This document shows, piece after piece, positions 1-9,225 of a DNA stretch of 64,000 bases. Source of the DNA: Scedosporium boydii (Eukaryota; Ascomycota; Sordariomycetes; Microascales; Microascaceae); contig NJFT01000011.1 in assembly GCA_002221725.1 (NCBI GenBank), positions 186,001 through 250,000 of the forward strand. The letters run 5' to 3'. Each line of letters opens with the position of its first letter. Position 1 is the stretch's first letter. Both the position numbers and the translations under genes were made by a program. The notes below the pieces were generated by a model, which was given only the letters and a program-made list of their open reading frames with translations, was not told the DNA's origin and made no database searches.

Positions 1-881
1 TTAGGGATATACCCATCAGATGATCCTTTATTGCCTGCTTCGCCAGCTAGAACCACGTATCTGACTAACAACAATACTTCTAAATTTCAATTTCAACGGC
101 TCTGCCATTCCTCCCATGGGACAAGGAATCCTGTCTGACCGCATGACCTCATTGCCTCTGTCGCTCGTGACCGAGTCAGAAGCCATCAGCACTGCTCTCG
201 GATTTAAATTAGGTGACCACAAAAGAACTGAGAATCGCAATGAGTTGTAGAGGGCAAACGTGAGGTGAAATCAAGCAAGGATTGGTTTAAAACCCAACCA
301 GGCACAGTGAACCTGAGCCACGGGCCATATCTTGAGATAAACGAGTGGCGGAAGGCAACATGCATCTGAAACCCGGCAACAACACGAGCATAACCTTCAC
401 GCCTCAGCTGACTTAGTATCTAGGGCTACATATTCGTTATTATTACGTCGGTCCTTATCATCGAGTCCTGTCTAGAATGCCCTCTTGTCATCATCCTTCC
501 ATCTACTAGGCTTGACCCCCTCCGCCCGCATAGTTAGTCGATTAGAAACAAAACATAACAAGCATAAAAAAGTAAGGATGAAGAAGAAGGGAGCGAGTAG
601 GAAGAGAGAAAGAGGTTCCCCGGGAAAGGCAGGCGCCAACACCCAATCCAATCGCATAAGCCAGCCACGTCCTTCGTTTCTTCGCCCCGAAAAGTCTATC
701 TATATTACAAGAAACATAAAAAAAAATTTTGAAAAAAAAAAAAAAAAAAAAAAGAACCCTCAAGTCGTTTCGAGTCATTCGGCGATGATGATAAGGTGTA
801 CAGCATCTCGCAGAACTTTCGACAAGGCTGACAATCCAAATCCAAGATAACTCCGCCGCAAGACATAAGAAGATTTTTCGC
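1..881. other. Left-edge intergenic region, no gene recognised
   Basis: I see no recognisable gene here. The stretch should hold the 3' untranslated region of the GDP-mannose transporter, whose stop lies at 882-884. It contains a long A-run around 733-753 inside a purine-rich tract. An open frame at 485-850 on the plus strand is Lys/Arg-rich, matches nothing I know and runs through the A-tract, so it is not called. Confidence 0.5.
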
Positions 882-2276
882 TCATGAGTTAGCAGCGTCC
901 CGATTACTCAGGGAGCTTGCACTCATGGCAGGCTGCCTCGTTGGTAGAGACATCTTCGCCATCTCGGACTGCCGAATCCTCGCCCACGAGTATACGATTC
1001 CGCTGACGAAGCCGAGGAAGATGGCCGAGACACTACCAACAGTGATAGGAGCGGAGAAGAAAATGAGCCCGCTAATCGCAATTGGAAGCTTGTTAAGAGC
1101 CCCCACCATGGAATAGGTCGTCGACGAGGTAACTCGGATGCACCAGGCAGAGCAGTAAGAGATGAAGATTGCTGCAAATCCGGAGTAGACCATGCCGATG
1201 AAAAGACTGTTACGAGTCTCCACGGGGAAATTGCGCGCCAGATTGGGTCGGGACCAGTCTTCGGCGATCAGAGACAAGACGATCAAGACAGGAATGGTGA
1301 GTAGGTTGTTGTAGTACATGGCTGTTGCGGTGTTAGTGATTTGACAGACGCAACAGAAGCATTGCCAGACAGCACATTTGCTTATAAGAAAGGAAGGGAA
1401 CGGGGTTATTTCTTACTGTCCCAGTCTTTAAAGTTCATCTTCTTGATAACCTTCTTCATCGCCAGTACATACGAGGCGGAGCAGAACACGTTGAGACCCA
1501 TCCAGGCGTAGCCGGCATTCAAGGTTGACATCGCGCTGACGGCGTCCCCTGTCAGCGGGTTGCCGCTGAGCGCGCTCTGGATATCTGCCCACGCCGCGAC
1601 GACCGAGCTAAGGACCATGAGGCCGAACGAAAGCAGCGCGAGGGGGCTGACACTGCCTCCGAACCACAGCACTTCCCCGTAGGCGATGACGATGATGGTG
1701 AGGTTCTTAAAAATGGTGTAGACGGGAACCGAGAGATATTGCAGCGCCTTGGTGCCCGTGTAGATCATTCCGACGAGCAGGACGGAAATAGGAAACCCTG
1801 GGATTGGCTGATCAGCACCGCGCAAGAAAATGACTATCAGAAATGCACGTACATTTCCTCGCTTTATCCTTATCGAAAGGGGCTAAGTCCCTAATTAGAC
1901 CGACATTTTTGCAGACCGTGATTGTCCCTGTGCAGACGATAGCCTAGACGCAATTGGCATTAGAACCATGGCCATTATAGAATCTCTTCATCGTCTTGTA
2001 AAACTCGATACCGACCTGTATAGCCAGATAGAAGAGATTCAAATTCCAAGCATCGCCAGACACGACATATTTGTTGACAACGGTCATACTGATAGACGAC
2101 AGACAGTACGCCAAGATTGAAAGGCCAGGGCTATTGCTGATCTTGGACATGGCGAGGCTGGGTGGCTGCCGACTGTGCCGGGTCGAGAGGAAACCTTCTT
2201 TCTCATCAACGAAACCGTTCCGGAAGCCTGACTGGGGCAATCGAGCCTCGGGGTCTTCAATCTTCTTGTCCGTCAT
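882..2276 (-). CDS. gmtA: GDP-mannose transporter, Golgi (GmtA/Vrg4 family)
   Basis: Four exons on the minus strand (2276-2016, 1943-1853, 1797-1417, 1321-882) join in frame to a 390-residue protein, the usual length for this family. It carries GDP-mannose from cytosol into the Golgi lumen for protein and lipid mannosylation. The protein starts [19 protein letters not shown], close to Aspergillus GmtA. Hydrophobic segments follow, and the family hallmark GALNKLP, implicated in GDP-mannose binding, is present in exon 4 just before the last membrane spans. The start at 2276 was chosen because the upstream in-frame codons do not resemble the family. Intron 1 uses a GTCGGT donor, which is weak, but only that donor restores the expected LAIQ-AIVC junction. 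The other introns have GTACGT and GTAAGA donors. The tail after the last span is Ser/Arg-rich and cytosolic. Confidence 0.95.
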
Positions 2277-3020
2277 CGTGTCGGTGACGCGGATCGGGAA
2301 ATTATGTGCAGGATAGCGGGAACAAGACAAGAGACAAGTCTTTCGAATTGCGATGGAATAATTTCCTCCCTAGGGCAACCAGGATCGTCGAGATTCGAAG
2401 AAGGATCGTTGCCGTGAAACTTATTCTTAGACCTCAAGAACTCCTCTTGAGAAAAGAAAAGAAAGAGAGAAAAAAAAACGAAAGAAAGAAAAAGGGAAGA
2501 AGAGAGACGGGCAAAGCAGATTTTGTCTGTCCGAAACGAGTGGTTGAAGCCAAAAACGACCTTGTCCAGGGGAAGAAAAATTAATGAAGTAGGAAGTCAA
2601 AGAAAAGAGTGTTGGGAGCAAACTACAAAGCCACACATGCATGTCCTAAGATTAGCAGATTGCATGTGTCCTCGACGCGTTCAGGAGAAAGGGGCAGGGG
2701 ACTGTGGCCTATTTCGAGCGCAGATTTCGTATTACCTAATATGCCTTGTCCTTCCATCGCTGGCAACATTCAACAGTAATGGTGAAACTGAACCACATTT
2801 CCTGAATATTGCTTTTCGACAGGAGTCTTGGTGACAATAAAGTTTTAACATTCATCTGACGGGCTACACTGCCCAATATTTCAGACCAGTGGAGGGGGGG
2901 AAAAAAATAAATAAAATAAAATAAATAAATAAAAATATAAAAATATAAAAAAAAAGAAGAAAAAAAGAAGAAAAAAAACCTTCTGTCGTCTTCCAATTGT
3001 ACATTGGTCGGAATCTCCTA
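2277..3020. promoter_or_regulatory. Promoter side of gmtA and 3' side of the SDR gene
   Basis: This 744-bp spacer must hold the gmtA promoter and the 3' end of the dehydrogenase gene, both read leftward. It contains two purine-rich low-complexity tracts, at about 2,447-2,512 (GAAAG/AAAG type) and about 2,890-2,985 (AAATA/AAAAT then AAGAA runs). No conserved box could be assigned. Confidence 0.4.
2890..2985. repeat. A-rich simple-sequence tract
   Basis: A run of AAATA, AAAAT and AAGAA units that directly precedes the SDR stop codon on the genomic map. It is simple sequence with no coding potential. Confidence 0.8.
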
Positions 3021-4160
3021 TTATGACGCTGTGATTATAGAATCTTGTAACTCCTGGCCCGTTTCTCCCATGTCATCATCCTGCTCTGATTTGGAGAATT
3101 CCTTTTCGTCCTTCTCTGTGCTGGTGTCGGGCGCTGCTGGGAAATTCAGATGTTTCCAATCTTCCAGCTCCTCAGTCACCGAACGGAGCCTGTCCCTTAT
3201 ACTCTCAATTGCGTAGCTGCCCAGCAATAGCCTCAGTGGTGGGTAAGAACAATGTGCAAGTTGCCAGACTAGCTCCGCACATTTCACTACACTGGTAGGC
3301 TGCCTATCACCAAGCCACTGAACCATTCGTTTTGCGTGGAGTGCAGGAGATGTCGCGTGGGCGTAGGCCTCGCTACTGGGGTTGATGAGGAAGTGGCCCC
3401 AAGTCGGCAACGGGTTCGTAACAGAGTCGGGCTCGTCTCTCCTTACAAGGCCAGGCTCCACCAGTGTGGCCTTGACATTAAAGGAGTCGGTCTCATACAG
3501 CATCGCTTCGATCAGCCCCTCAACGGCATATTTGGTAGCACAATACGGGCCAAGCCCCGGGACTCCAAGTGCCCCAGAAGTCGAGCTGAAGATTAGATAG
3601 CGGCCCGCATTCTGCTCCCTAAAATATGGCAGCGTAGATTGAATGATATGCAGCGTCCCCATGAAATTCGTTTCGAACTGGTTCCGGAGTTCATATTCAT
3701 CTTGGTCTTCGCAGGCCCCAATCACACCATACCCTGAGCAATTCACGACCACATCAATCTTACCAAAGTAGCTCAGCGTCCGCTGCACAACTTGAGAGAC
3801 GGAATCCCTTGCCCGAACATCGCATTGCGCCCCGAGAAAGTTCTCCTGGCGGCCTACTCTATGGCCCGGACTTGTTTCAAAAACCTTCCCAACAGAGGCT
3901 ACCCGATCACCACGCGCAAGAGCGCACTTCACAAGAGACCGGCCCATATGGCCTGTTCCTCCGAAAACCTGCATGATTACGAGTCATCAGTTCTTGAAGC
4001 TAGCTGGACAGGAACCAGGGGTTCAACTCACAATCCACACCAGCTGTCTCCGGGGACCATTCGCTACGGGTGGGTCGCAGCTTGCAGGCAATTGAAGTCT
4101 CGATTTCGCGGCTGTGTCGCCGGTCTGCGCAGTTGGCTCTTGCTCAGCAAAGTTCTCCAT
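3021..4160 (-). CDS. Short-chain dehydrogenase/reductase (classical SDR)
   Basis: Two exons (4160-4032 and 3968-3021) join to a 358-residue protein. The intron has a GTGAGT donor and an ATGCAG acceptor, and its removal gives the Rossmann strand LVWIVFGGTGHMG. SDR motifs appear in order: glycine-rich GGTGHMG, NCSGYG (the NNAG position), serine in FSSTSG, and the catalytic YCATK (Tyr-x-x-x-Lys) with VEPGLV after it. The fold and motifs predict an NAD(P)-dependent oxidoreductase, but the substrate cannot be read from sequence. The first ~40 residues (MENFAEQEPTAQTG) form a hydrophilic leader of unknown function. The C-terminal tail is acidic and Lys-rich. The gene lies between gmtA and an AT-rich spacer, with no partner gene beside it, so its pathway is unknown. 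Confidence 0.87.
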
Positions 4161-4756
4161 ATTCTAATAGCCCCCGGGAGCCTGACGAGGGATACGTTGA
4201 TAGAACAGCTTTGAGCGAACAGGTTAAGAGGCCAAGAAGCAGAGATACTGCGCTGCACAATGGTGACAAGGAAGTTGGGAACTGAATGACGAATGACTAA
4301 CAAAGAAGAAGCCTGCCACGGAAACTTTAGCCAAGCCGCCAGCAGTCTTCATATTTAAGAAAACAGTACGAAGTACGAAGTACAAAGGGCATAATTACAC
4401 GAGATTTGTACTCTGTAATAAATACTAAATAAATATTTAATAATAAAATTCAAAATTAAAATATTAAATATTAAGATTATAATATATAAGTTTAATATTT
4501 AATATACTATTTTTTTTAAAAAAAATAAATATAAAAATATAAAAATATAAAAATATAAAAAAATAAAAATAAAAATAAAAAAAATAAAAATATGTACTCT
4601 AGTAATAGCTTTACTCTTTTACGACCCTTTGCAGTATTTTGTATCGAATGCGGACTCATATTTTAGAACGAATCTTTATTCGGTTGTTACTATTGTGTTT
4701 AGAAAGAAAGCTGTCCTGGGCAACTACAGTTGTAGCAGTGACGAAGCCTGACTCCG
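4161..4756. other. SDR promoter and AT-rich spacer
   Basis: About 220 bp upstream of the SDR start the sequence becomes almost pure A/T (about 4,380-4,620), ending in AAAAT/AAATA repeats. This looks like a small RIP-degraded remnant or low-complexity DNA. Its left edge carries GTACGAAGTACGAAGTAC at about 4,366-4,383, a motif seen near other intergenic borders in this window. Confidence 0.5.
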
Positions 4757-5459
4757 CTATTTCAAATATTGCGCCACATAATCCTGCCGGTGCGGGTTCA
4801 CGTCTACAGTGGCATCTCGGTTGAGAGGGGTCCATTTCGGCTCGTCCTGGAACAGTCTCATAGCCACGATGTACTGTTTCTGTTAGGATGGGATATTTAA
4901 AGGGCCGCACCGTCGGACTTACATTGGTATCGTCTGTCGTAAAGCGGTGGTAGATGCCGGCAGGAAGAATCAAGAGGTCATTCTAATCTGAGCATCAGTT
5001 GAATGAACCCGAGAAAAGCAATGCTTCTCACAACCCACCTTCTCGACGAGAATGCGGACCCACTCGTCTTCCGCGCCGCGGACATCGAAATAACCACGGC
5101 CATCTCGGATATACCTGATTTCCTCGTCTTCGTGGATGTGCTCGTCGAAAAACATCTTCACTTTATCTTCGTAGACCGACCCCATCGCCTCGGGCGATAT
5201 CGTCACTTCATCGCGATTCTTATATCCTCGCGCCGTTGCGAGTTGGTTCACCCCATCAACATTTTCGATACGGTAATATTTAACGCCAAGCTGAATGAGC
5301 GCGTCCTCTTTTACCTCACGCCCAGAATCGTGGGCGAGTCGCGGATCGCCCTGTCTCGACTCGGTAGTTAGCCAGTGATACACACAACAGGATCGATGTT
5401 GGACTGAGTGAGGCTGAGTTGTCGCTCACAGGGTTATTATCATAAAGATATGCTCTCAT
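4757..5459 (-). CDS. ADI1: Acireductone dioxygenase (methionine salvage)
   Basis: Four exons (5459-5430, 5350-5039, 4982-4923, 4873-4757) join in frame to 172 residues, the normal cupin size for this enzyme. It oxidises acireductone to the 2-keto acid precursor of methionine, with Fe2+, in the cytosol and nucleus. The metal-binding signature [11 protein letters not shown] gives the two His and the Glu ligands, and the fourth ligand His lies in LPAGIYHRF in exon 3. The C-terminus ([10 protein letters not shown]) is family-typical. The first exon is only ten codons ([10 protein letters not shown]) and would be missed by simple ORF calling, but without it the protein lacks its conserved N-terminus. 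Donors are GTGAGC, GTGGGT and GTAAGT. Confidence 0.95.
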
Positions 5460-6033
5460 TTTGATCGGGTTCTGCCAGCTAGGTAAGACTTAGTGTTCAA
5501 CGCCTCTAAAGAAACCCGAGCTCCTAGTTTATTGGGACAGGCCAGAAAATCGGAAAGAAAGTCGAGTCTACGTCGCGAACTTCGGGATAACTATCACGGC
5601 ATTTCTGGTCGTTGCAATCTACCCCGCCAATTGCGTTTTTTACCCGTATTATATAATCTACACTGGTCTGCATGTGCTGCCAGTCGCAACTTCAAGACGC
5701 CGCACGTTCGCAAAAGCCGTCGCAAAACTCATCGACTTGCCACGTACCCTACGGAAGTAAACATGGAGAGAGGCTATGCAATAGCCACAATTCACCATTT
5801 GCACGCAGAAAAAAGGGATATGCAAATACAGAAGTATAAGCCCAATTCTGATTCAAGCCAAATAAAAAGACATTCCTAAAACGCCATGCCGCTGAGTTCC
5901 TTAGTTCCGTCCGAGACGCCGTCCTTCAGTGAGCATCCATGTTTGCTACGCCCACCTCTGCATCGTCCTTCATACAAATGAATCACCTGTCCCCTACAGG
6001 GCAGATTAAACACACCTAACAGGGACAGCCGCG
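5460..6033. other. Intergenic: ADI1 promoter and Derlin 3' region
   Basis: 574 bp with no supported gene. It should hold the ADI1 promoter next to 5,459 and the 3' untranslated region of the Derlin gene. An open frame on the plus strand at 5,493-5,879 has no recognisable domain and is not called. Confidence 0.45.
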
Positions 6034-6856
6034 TCACCGTAGTTCGGGGGGGCCGACCTCTGGGGCCCCCACCACGACGAATTCATTGTCAATACCATTG
6101 GCCGATTCGTCTTCAGCACGTCGGCCGTCGATAAGCCTTCTCCACCAGCCTGGGGGATCCAGAGGCCGGGATCCGTTGTGCAGGGGGGGATACACGTCAT
6201 TGAAAAAATACCAGATATGGCCGATGAAAACCCCCATAATCTCATCCTTCGGTATCGTGCCATGCAGGATGAGACTAAATCCCATGAGAACCCAGGGAAG
6301 ATAAGGTGCGGTGAAAACAAGCAGGCCCAAGAAGCTCAGGCGTGTGTCGGGGTTACGTCGGGACCAGATGTATACCAACGTAGATGAAAGGGGATGTCCG
6401 AGGAATGGCATCGAAACCAAAGGCGATATCAAGAGGAGACTGGCTGTCGCGTAGAGAAGAAGCCAGGAAAAATGTGCCGGCGAGCCTCCTGATGATTCTT
6501 CGAGAAGGCGCGCATATCGCTGGAGAAAGTAAACGGGAAAGAGTAAATCAAGGGAAAAAGGCCCGAAGTAGAGAAAGGTCGTGAGAAGACGCCAATACTG
6601 CAGATATGGCCACGGGTTCGAGTTAGCAAGGTTATCATTGTTAGAAAGTCTGGTTGTGGGCAATATGGTCTCTCACCTGGTATTTATGGAAGACGGCACG
6701 AAAGCTGTAGAATAATTGGAATGGCGTGAGGATCTGGCATTGCACTAGGGCGCTGGTAAGTAAGGTTGCAGTTGTCCACCATCGCGTACAGATAGGCATT
6801 TCCCAAAACCATGTCTCCAGAGGGAGCCTTGCGCCGTCTCCCATCATTTGATCCAT
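6034..6856 (-). CDS. Derlin (Der1-family ERAD membrane protein)
   Basis: Two exons (6856-6677 and 6597-6034) give a 247-residue protein, the usual Derlin length. Derlins are inactive rhomboid-fold proteins of the endoplasmic reticulum that help retrotranslocate misfolded proteins for degradation. Conserved features are the PFQLFYSF segment, the WR motif in YWRLLTTFLYFGPF, the VYIWSRRNP loop, the PWVLMGFSL span and the GHIWYFFNDVYPP segment that carries the rhomboid-like Gly-His. Splicing at CAG/GTGAGA and CTGCAG/TAT joins KYQ to YWRLL exactly as in other Derlins. The C-terminal tail lacks a recognisable p97-binding SHP box, which points to a Der1-like rather than Dfm1-like member. This last point is inference. 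Confidence 0.92.
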
Positions 6857-7568
6857 GGCGGAGCATCGATCGCGGGGATGAAGAGATTCTTGGAATTAAC
6901 CAAGCTACCAGGTAAGGCGAATAAGCGTCCGCATAGGTATGATCGTGCCCCTCGCCAGAAGAAAACGCTTCGAAGCTGGATATGAGGTGGTGGGTGTTAG
7001 CTAAAAAGGCCTGGGGGACAGGGTGGCGTCTTTAATGTTGCTCCAGAACAAATTGATGACAGCTGGAATCTTCTCCATCCTGTAGCCTTGTGGGGCAGGA
7101 ATTGCACAAAGAGTCGAGCACCGTCCTTGCTACCATAATTACATAATCACAATTCCAGACCTTTGACACAATAATTGATCGATGACGTAATCTTACTGTG
7201 TTACTTCAAACGATTTATCATATTGATACTGTAGGCACGTTTAGCGTGCATGGAATGAAAAAAAAATCGTGGGGCTGGGAAGAGTAGTATTGCCTTTAAT
7301 TGGCTCTTAACGCGTCTCGTCACGTCCTCCCTCACGTCCATTCCAGAGTCATTTATTAAGTAGAAATCCAACTGCCTGTGCCACTGTCATGTATCATACA
7401 CTCTCCTTTTTCGAGACCATCCTGCATTGTTTGACATAGTCCCGGAAGATTCGACCCGGATTATTTCCTTCCATTCGTCCAAGCCGACTCTTCCTGCCTG
7501 ACTTCCGTCCTTCGAACACGGGAGGACGCCCGTGATCTCGATCTTGCTCATTAGACGCACGGCCAACA
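6857..7568. promoter_or_regulatory. Divergent promoter region, Derlin / CENP-A
   Basis: 712 bp between two genes read away from each other. It contains an A-run at about 7,258-7,266 and several ACGTC/GACGT words around 7,315-7,335. No regulator site can be assigned with confidence. Confidence 0.45.
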
Positions 7569-8103
7569 ATGCCCCCCAGGACCTCCACTGGAAGTCGCGG
7601 TGGCTCAAGAGCTAGTGGAGTTCGCCGTGAGTAAATTCTCTCGGGACAAGACCGAGTATTGTATGCTAACACGTCCAAGCTGGTGACCCCGTACCATACA
7701 GGGCGAAAAGAAGATACCGACCTGGAACTGTGGCGCTGCGAGAGATTAGGCACTATCAGAGCAATACTAAACTGTTGCTCCTCAAGCTCCCATTTGCAAG
7801 ACTAGTGAGTGCACCCTGATCGCGAACATGGACAGACGCAATATCATGTTTTTTCCTCAAGTGCTAACGAGTCCGACGCAATTGAAGGTCCGCGAAATTG
7901 CGCTCTCGTTCGTACCTAGAGACCAAGAGTTAAGGTGGCAATCACAAGCCATAATGGCGCTCCAAGAGGCGGCAGAGGCGTTTCTTGTCCATCTCTTCGA
8001 AGATACCAACCTCTGCGCGATACATGCCAAGAGGGTAACTATCATGCAAAAAGACATTCAGTTGGCAAGGAGAATACGCGGCGTTTGGGGCGGATTGGGT
8101 TAG
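7569..8103 (+). CDS. cenH3: Centromeric histone H3 variant (CENP-A/CenH3)
   Basis: Three exons (7569-7626, 7680-7804, 7888-8103) give 132 residues. Both introns carry a textbook GCTAAC branch site shortly before the acceptor. The protein has a short Arg/Ser/Gly tail without the canonical H3 tail, then [15 protein letters not shown] and LPFARLVREIA (alpha-N and alpha-1). Next come a loop 1 lengthened relative to H3 ([11 protein letters not shown]) and the H3-like [19 protein letters not shown]. The C-terminus is [11 protein letters not shown]. The longer loop 1 and the hydrophobic GVWGGLG end, where CENP-C binds, mark it as CENP-A rather than H3. It replaces H3 in centromeric nucleosomes and founds the kinetochore. 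A frame that starts at 7,828 is intron 2 read through and is not a real start. Confidence 0.94.
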
Positions 8104-8613
8104 TTGTATCAAAAGTCTGGACGGTATTTATTTGGTATATATGGACTCCTCTCTTGGCATTATCGGCGGAGAGAGGAGAAGGACTCGATATGGCGTCTGG
8201 GGCGGGCATTGGCATGGTGTTCCGGAATCGACATTTTCACTTGTGTTTCGTTGAGACAATCATGCTCAAATCAAATCCAACTGGGTTTAATTCGAGCATC
8301 GTCTTTTGTCTCTTGATAATATTAATTGATACCCTTTCCCTCCCTTTCTCCCTCTTTCTCCCTTTTTCATTTTCTTTTCTTCACTTTCCTTACTTCCTTT
8401 CTTTTTCGGGATGTTTGCTGCTTACTAGCGGCCTTTCCCCAGTTTGTAATAAAAGGACACTATCTCGAATAATTTTCCATCTGAATGACGATGTTCTGAT
8501 GATCGATTGATGTAAGGACAAGAAAGCTTGAGGTTACCTGCACAATCAGCATATTCGACCCGACTTGGCTCTTCGATTTCATCCAAAGCTCTCCTCACCC
8601 AATCACGACCATA
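8104..8613. other. CENP-A 3' region and FUN14-like gene promoter
   Basis: 510 bp with no gene. A pyrimidine-only tract at about 8,330-8,407 (CCCTTT/CTTTC units) precedes the next start codon, a common feature of fungal core promoters. A CCAATCA word lies at 8,599-8,605, very near the downstream ATG. Confidence 0.45.
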
Positions 8614-9210
8614 ATGCCTCCACGAGTCTTCAGGCTCGGGTTATTTCAACCTATCAAGCCGCTCCCTCTGCTTCCGGGGATCGGGATATTTCTATGTCTC
8701 CCAGGAAGGTCCATATTGAAAAGTGACCAGCATGAAAGGTTGAAAGGGGGGATAGGACCTGTCCTAAGCCATCGCCCTCTTGTCAGAGCTTCCACGGTCA
8801 GTCAACTGGCCAGTGGCAGTCTTGCAGGTTGTTCACATCTTCACAGAAGTTGCCCAAAGTTGCCCCTAGCTCTTCAGCTTTCTATACTAACCCCGAATCA
8901 GGTTTCTGTGTCGGCGTCGTCTTGAGCGTCTTTTCCAAAGCACTTGTTGTGGCCATGGGTCTATGTGGGTTAATCATGTTGGTACGTGAAAATGGCTATT
9001 TATTCCAATCACACTTCTAACTAGCAGAGTCTGAAACCCTCCGACTATATCCAGGCACTCGATAGGTTTGGTTTCGATAGTATGAGAGTTCTTCGGAGAG
9101 CCATTGGGACGCCTCGTTGGAAATATCTGCTGAACATGAACGACGGAAACATCGTCTTTAAACTATCCTTCAGTACTACTCTCATCTTGGCCGCACTTGT
9201 ACGCATGTAG
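8614..9210 (+). CDS. FUN14-domain-like small membrane protein
   Basis: Three exons (8614-8827, 8902-8981, 9028-9210) join to 158 residues. The N-terminal ~60 residues are Arg/Pro-rich and lack acidic residues early on, as in a mitochondrial presequence (MPPRVFRLGLFQPIKPLP). A glycine-rich hydrophobic span follows (SGSLAGFCVGVVLSVFSKAL), then a second span and a conserved-looking end (FKLSFSTTLILAAL). This order fits fungal FUN14-family proteins, small mitochondrial outer-membrane proteins related to the mitophagy receptor FUNDC1. No LIR-type YxxL motif stands out, so a mitophagy role is not claimed. The second intron is only 46 bp. The gene ends 15 bp from the stop of the convergent aminopeptidase gene, so their transcripts must overlap. 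Confidence 0.72.
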
Positions 9211-9225
9211 ATTCTGCAAAAACCC

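Noticed and set aside
1..6. TTAGGG at the first bases as a telomere end
   Set aside because: Only one unit is present and ordinary sequence follows at once.
485..850. 121-codon open frame rich in Lys and Arg
   Set aside because: It spans an A-run and purine tract, has no domain, and sits where the gmtA 3' untranslated region should be.
7828..8103. A 91-codon gene starting at 7,828
   Set aside because: Its first 20 codons are intron 2 of the CENP-A gene (GTGAGT donor, GCTAAC branch, GAAG acceptor). The true start is 7,569.
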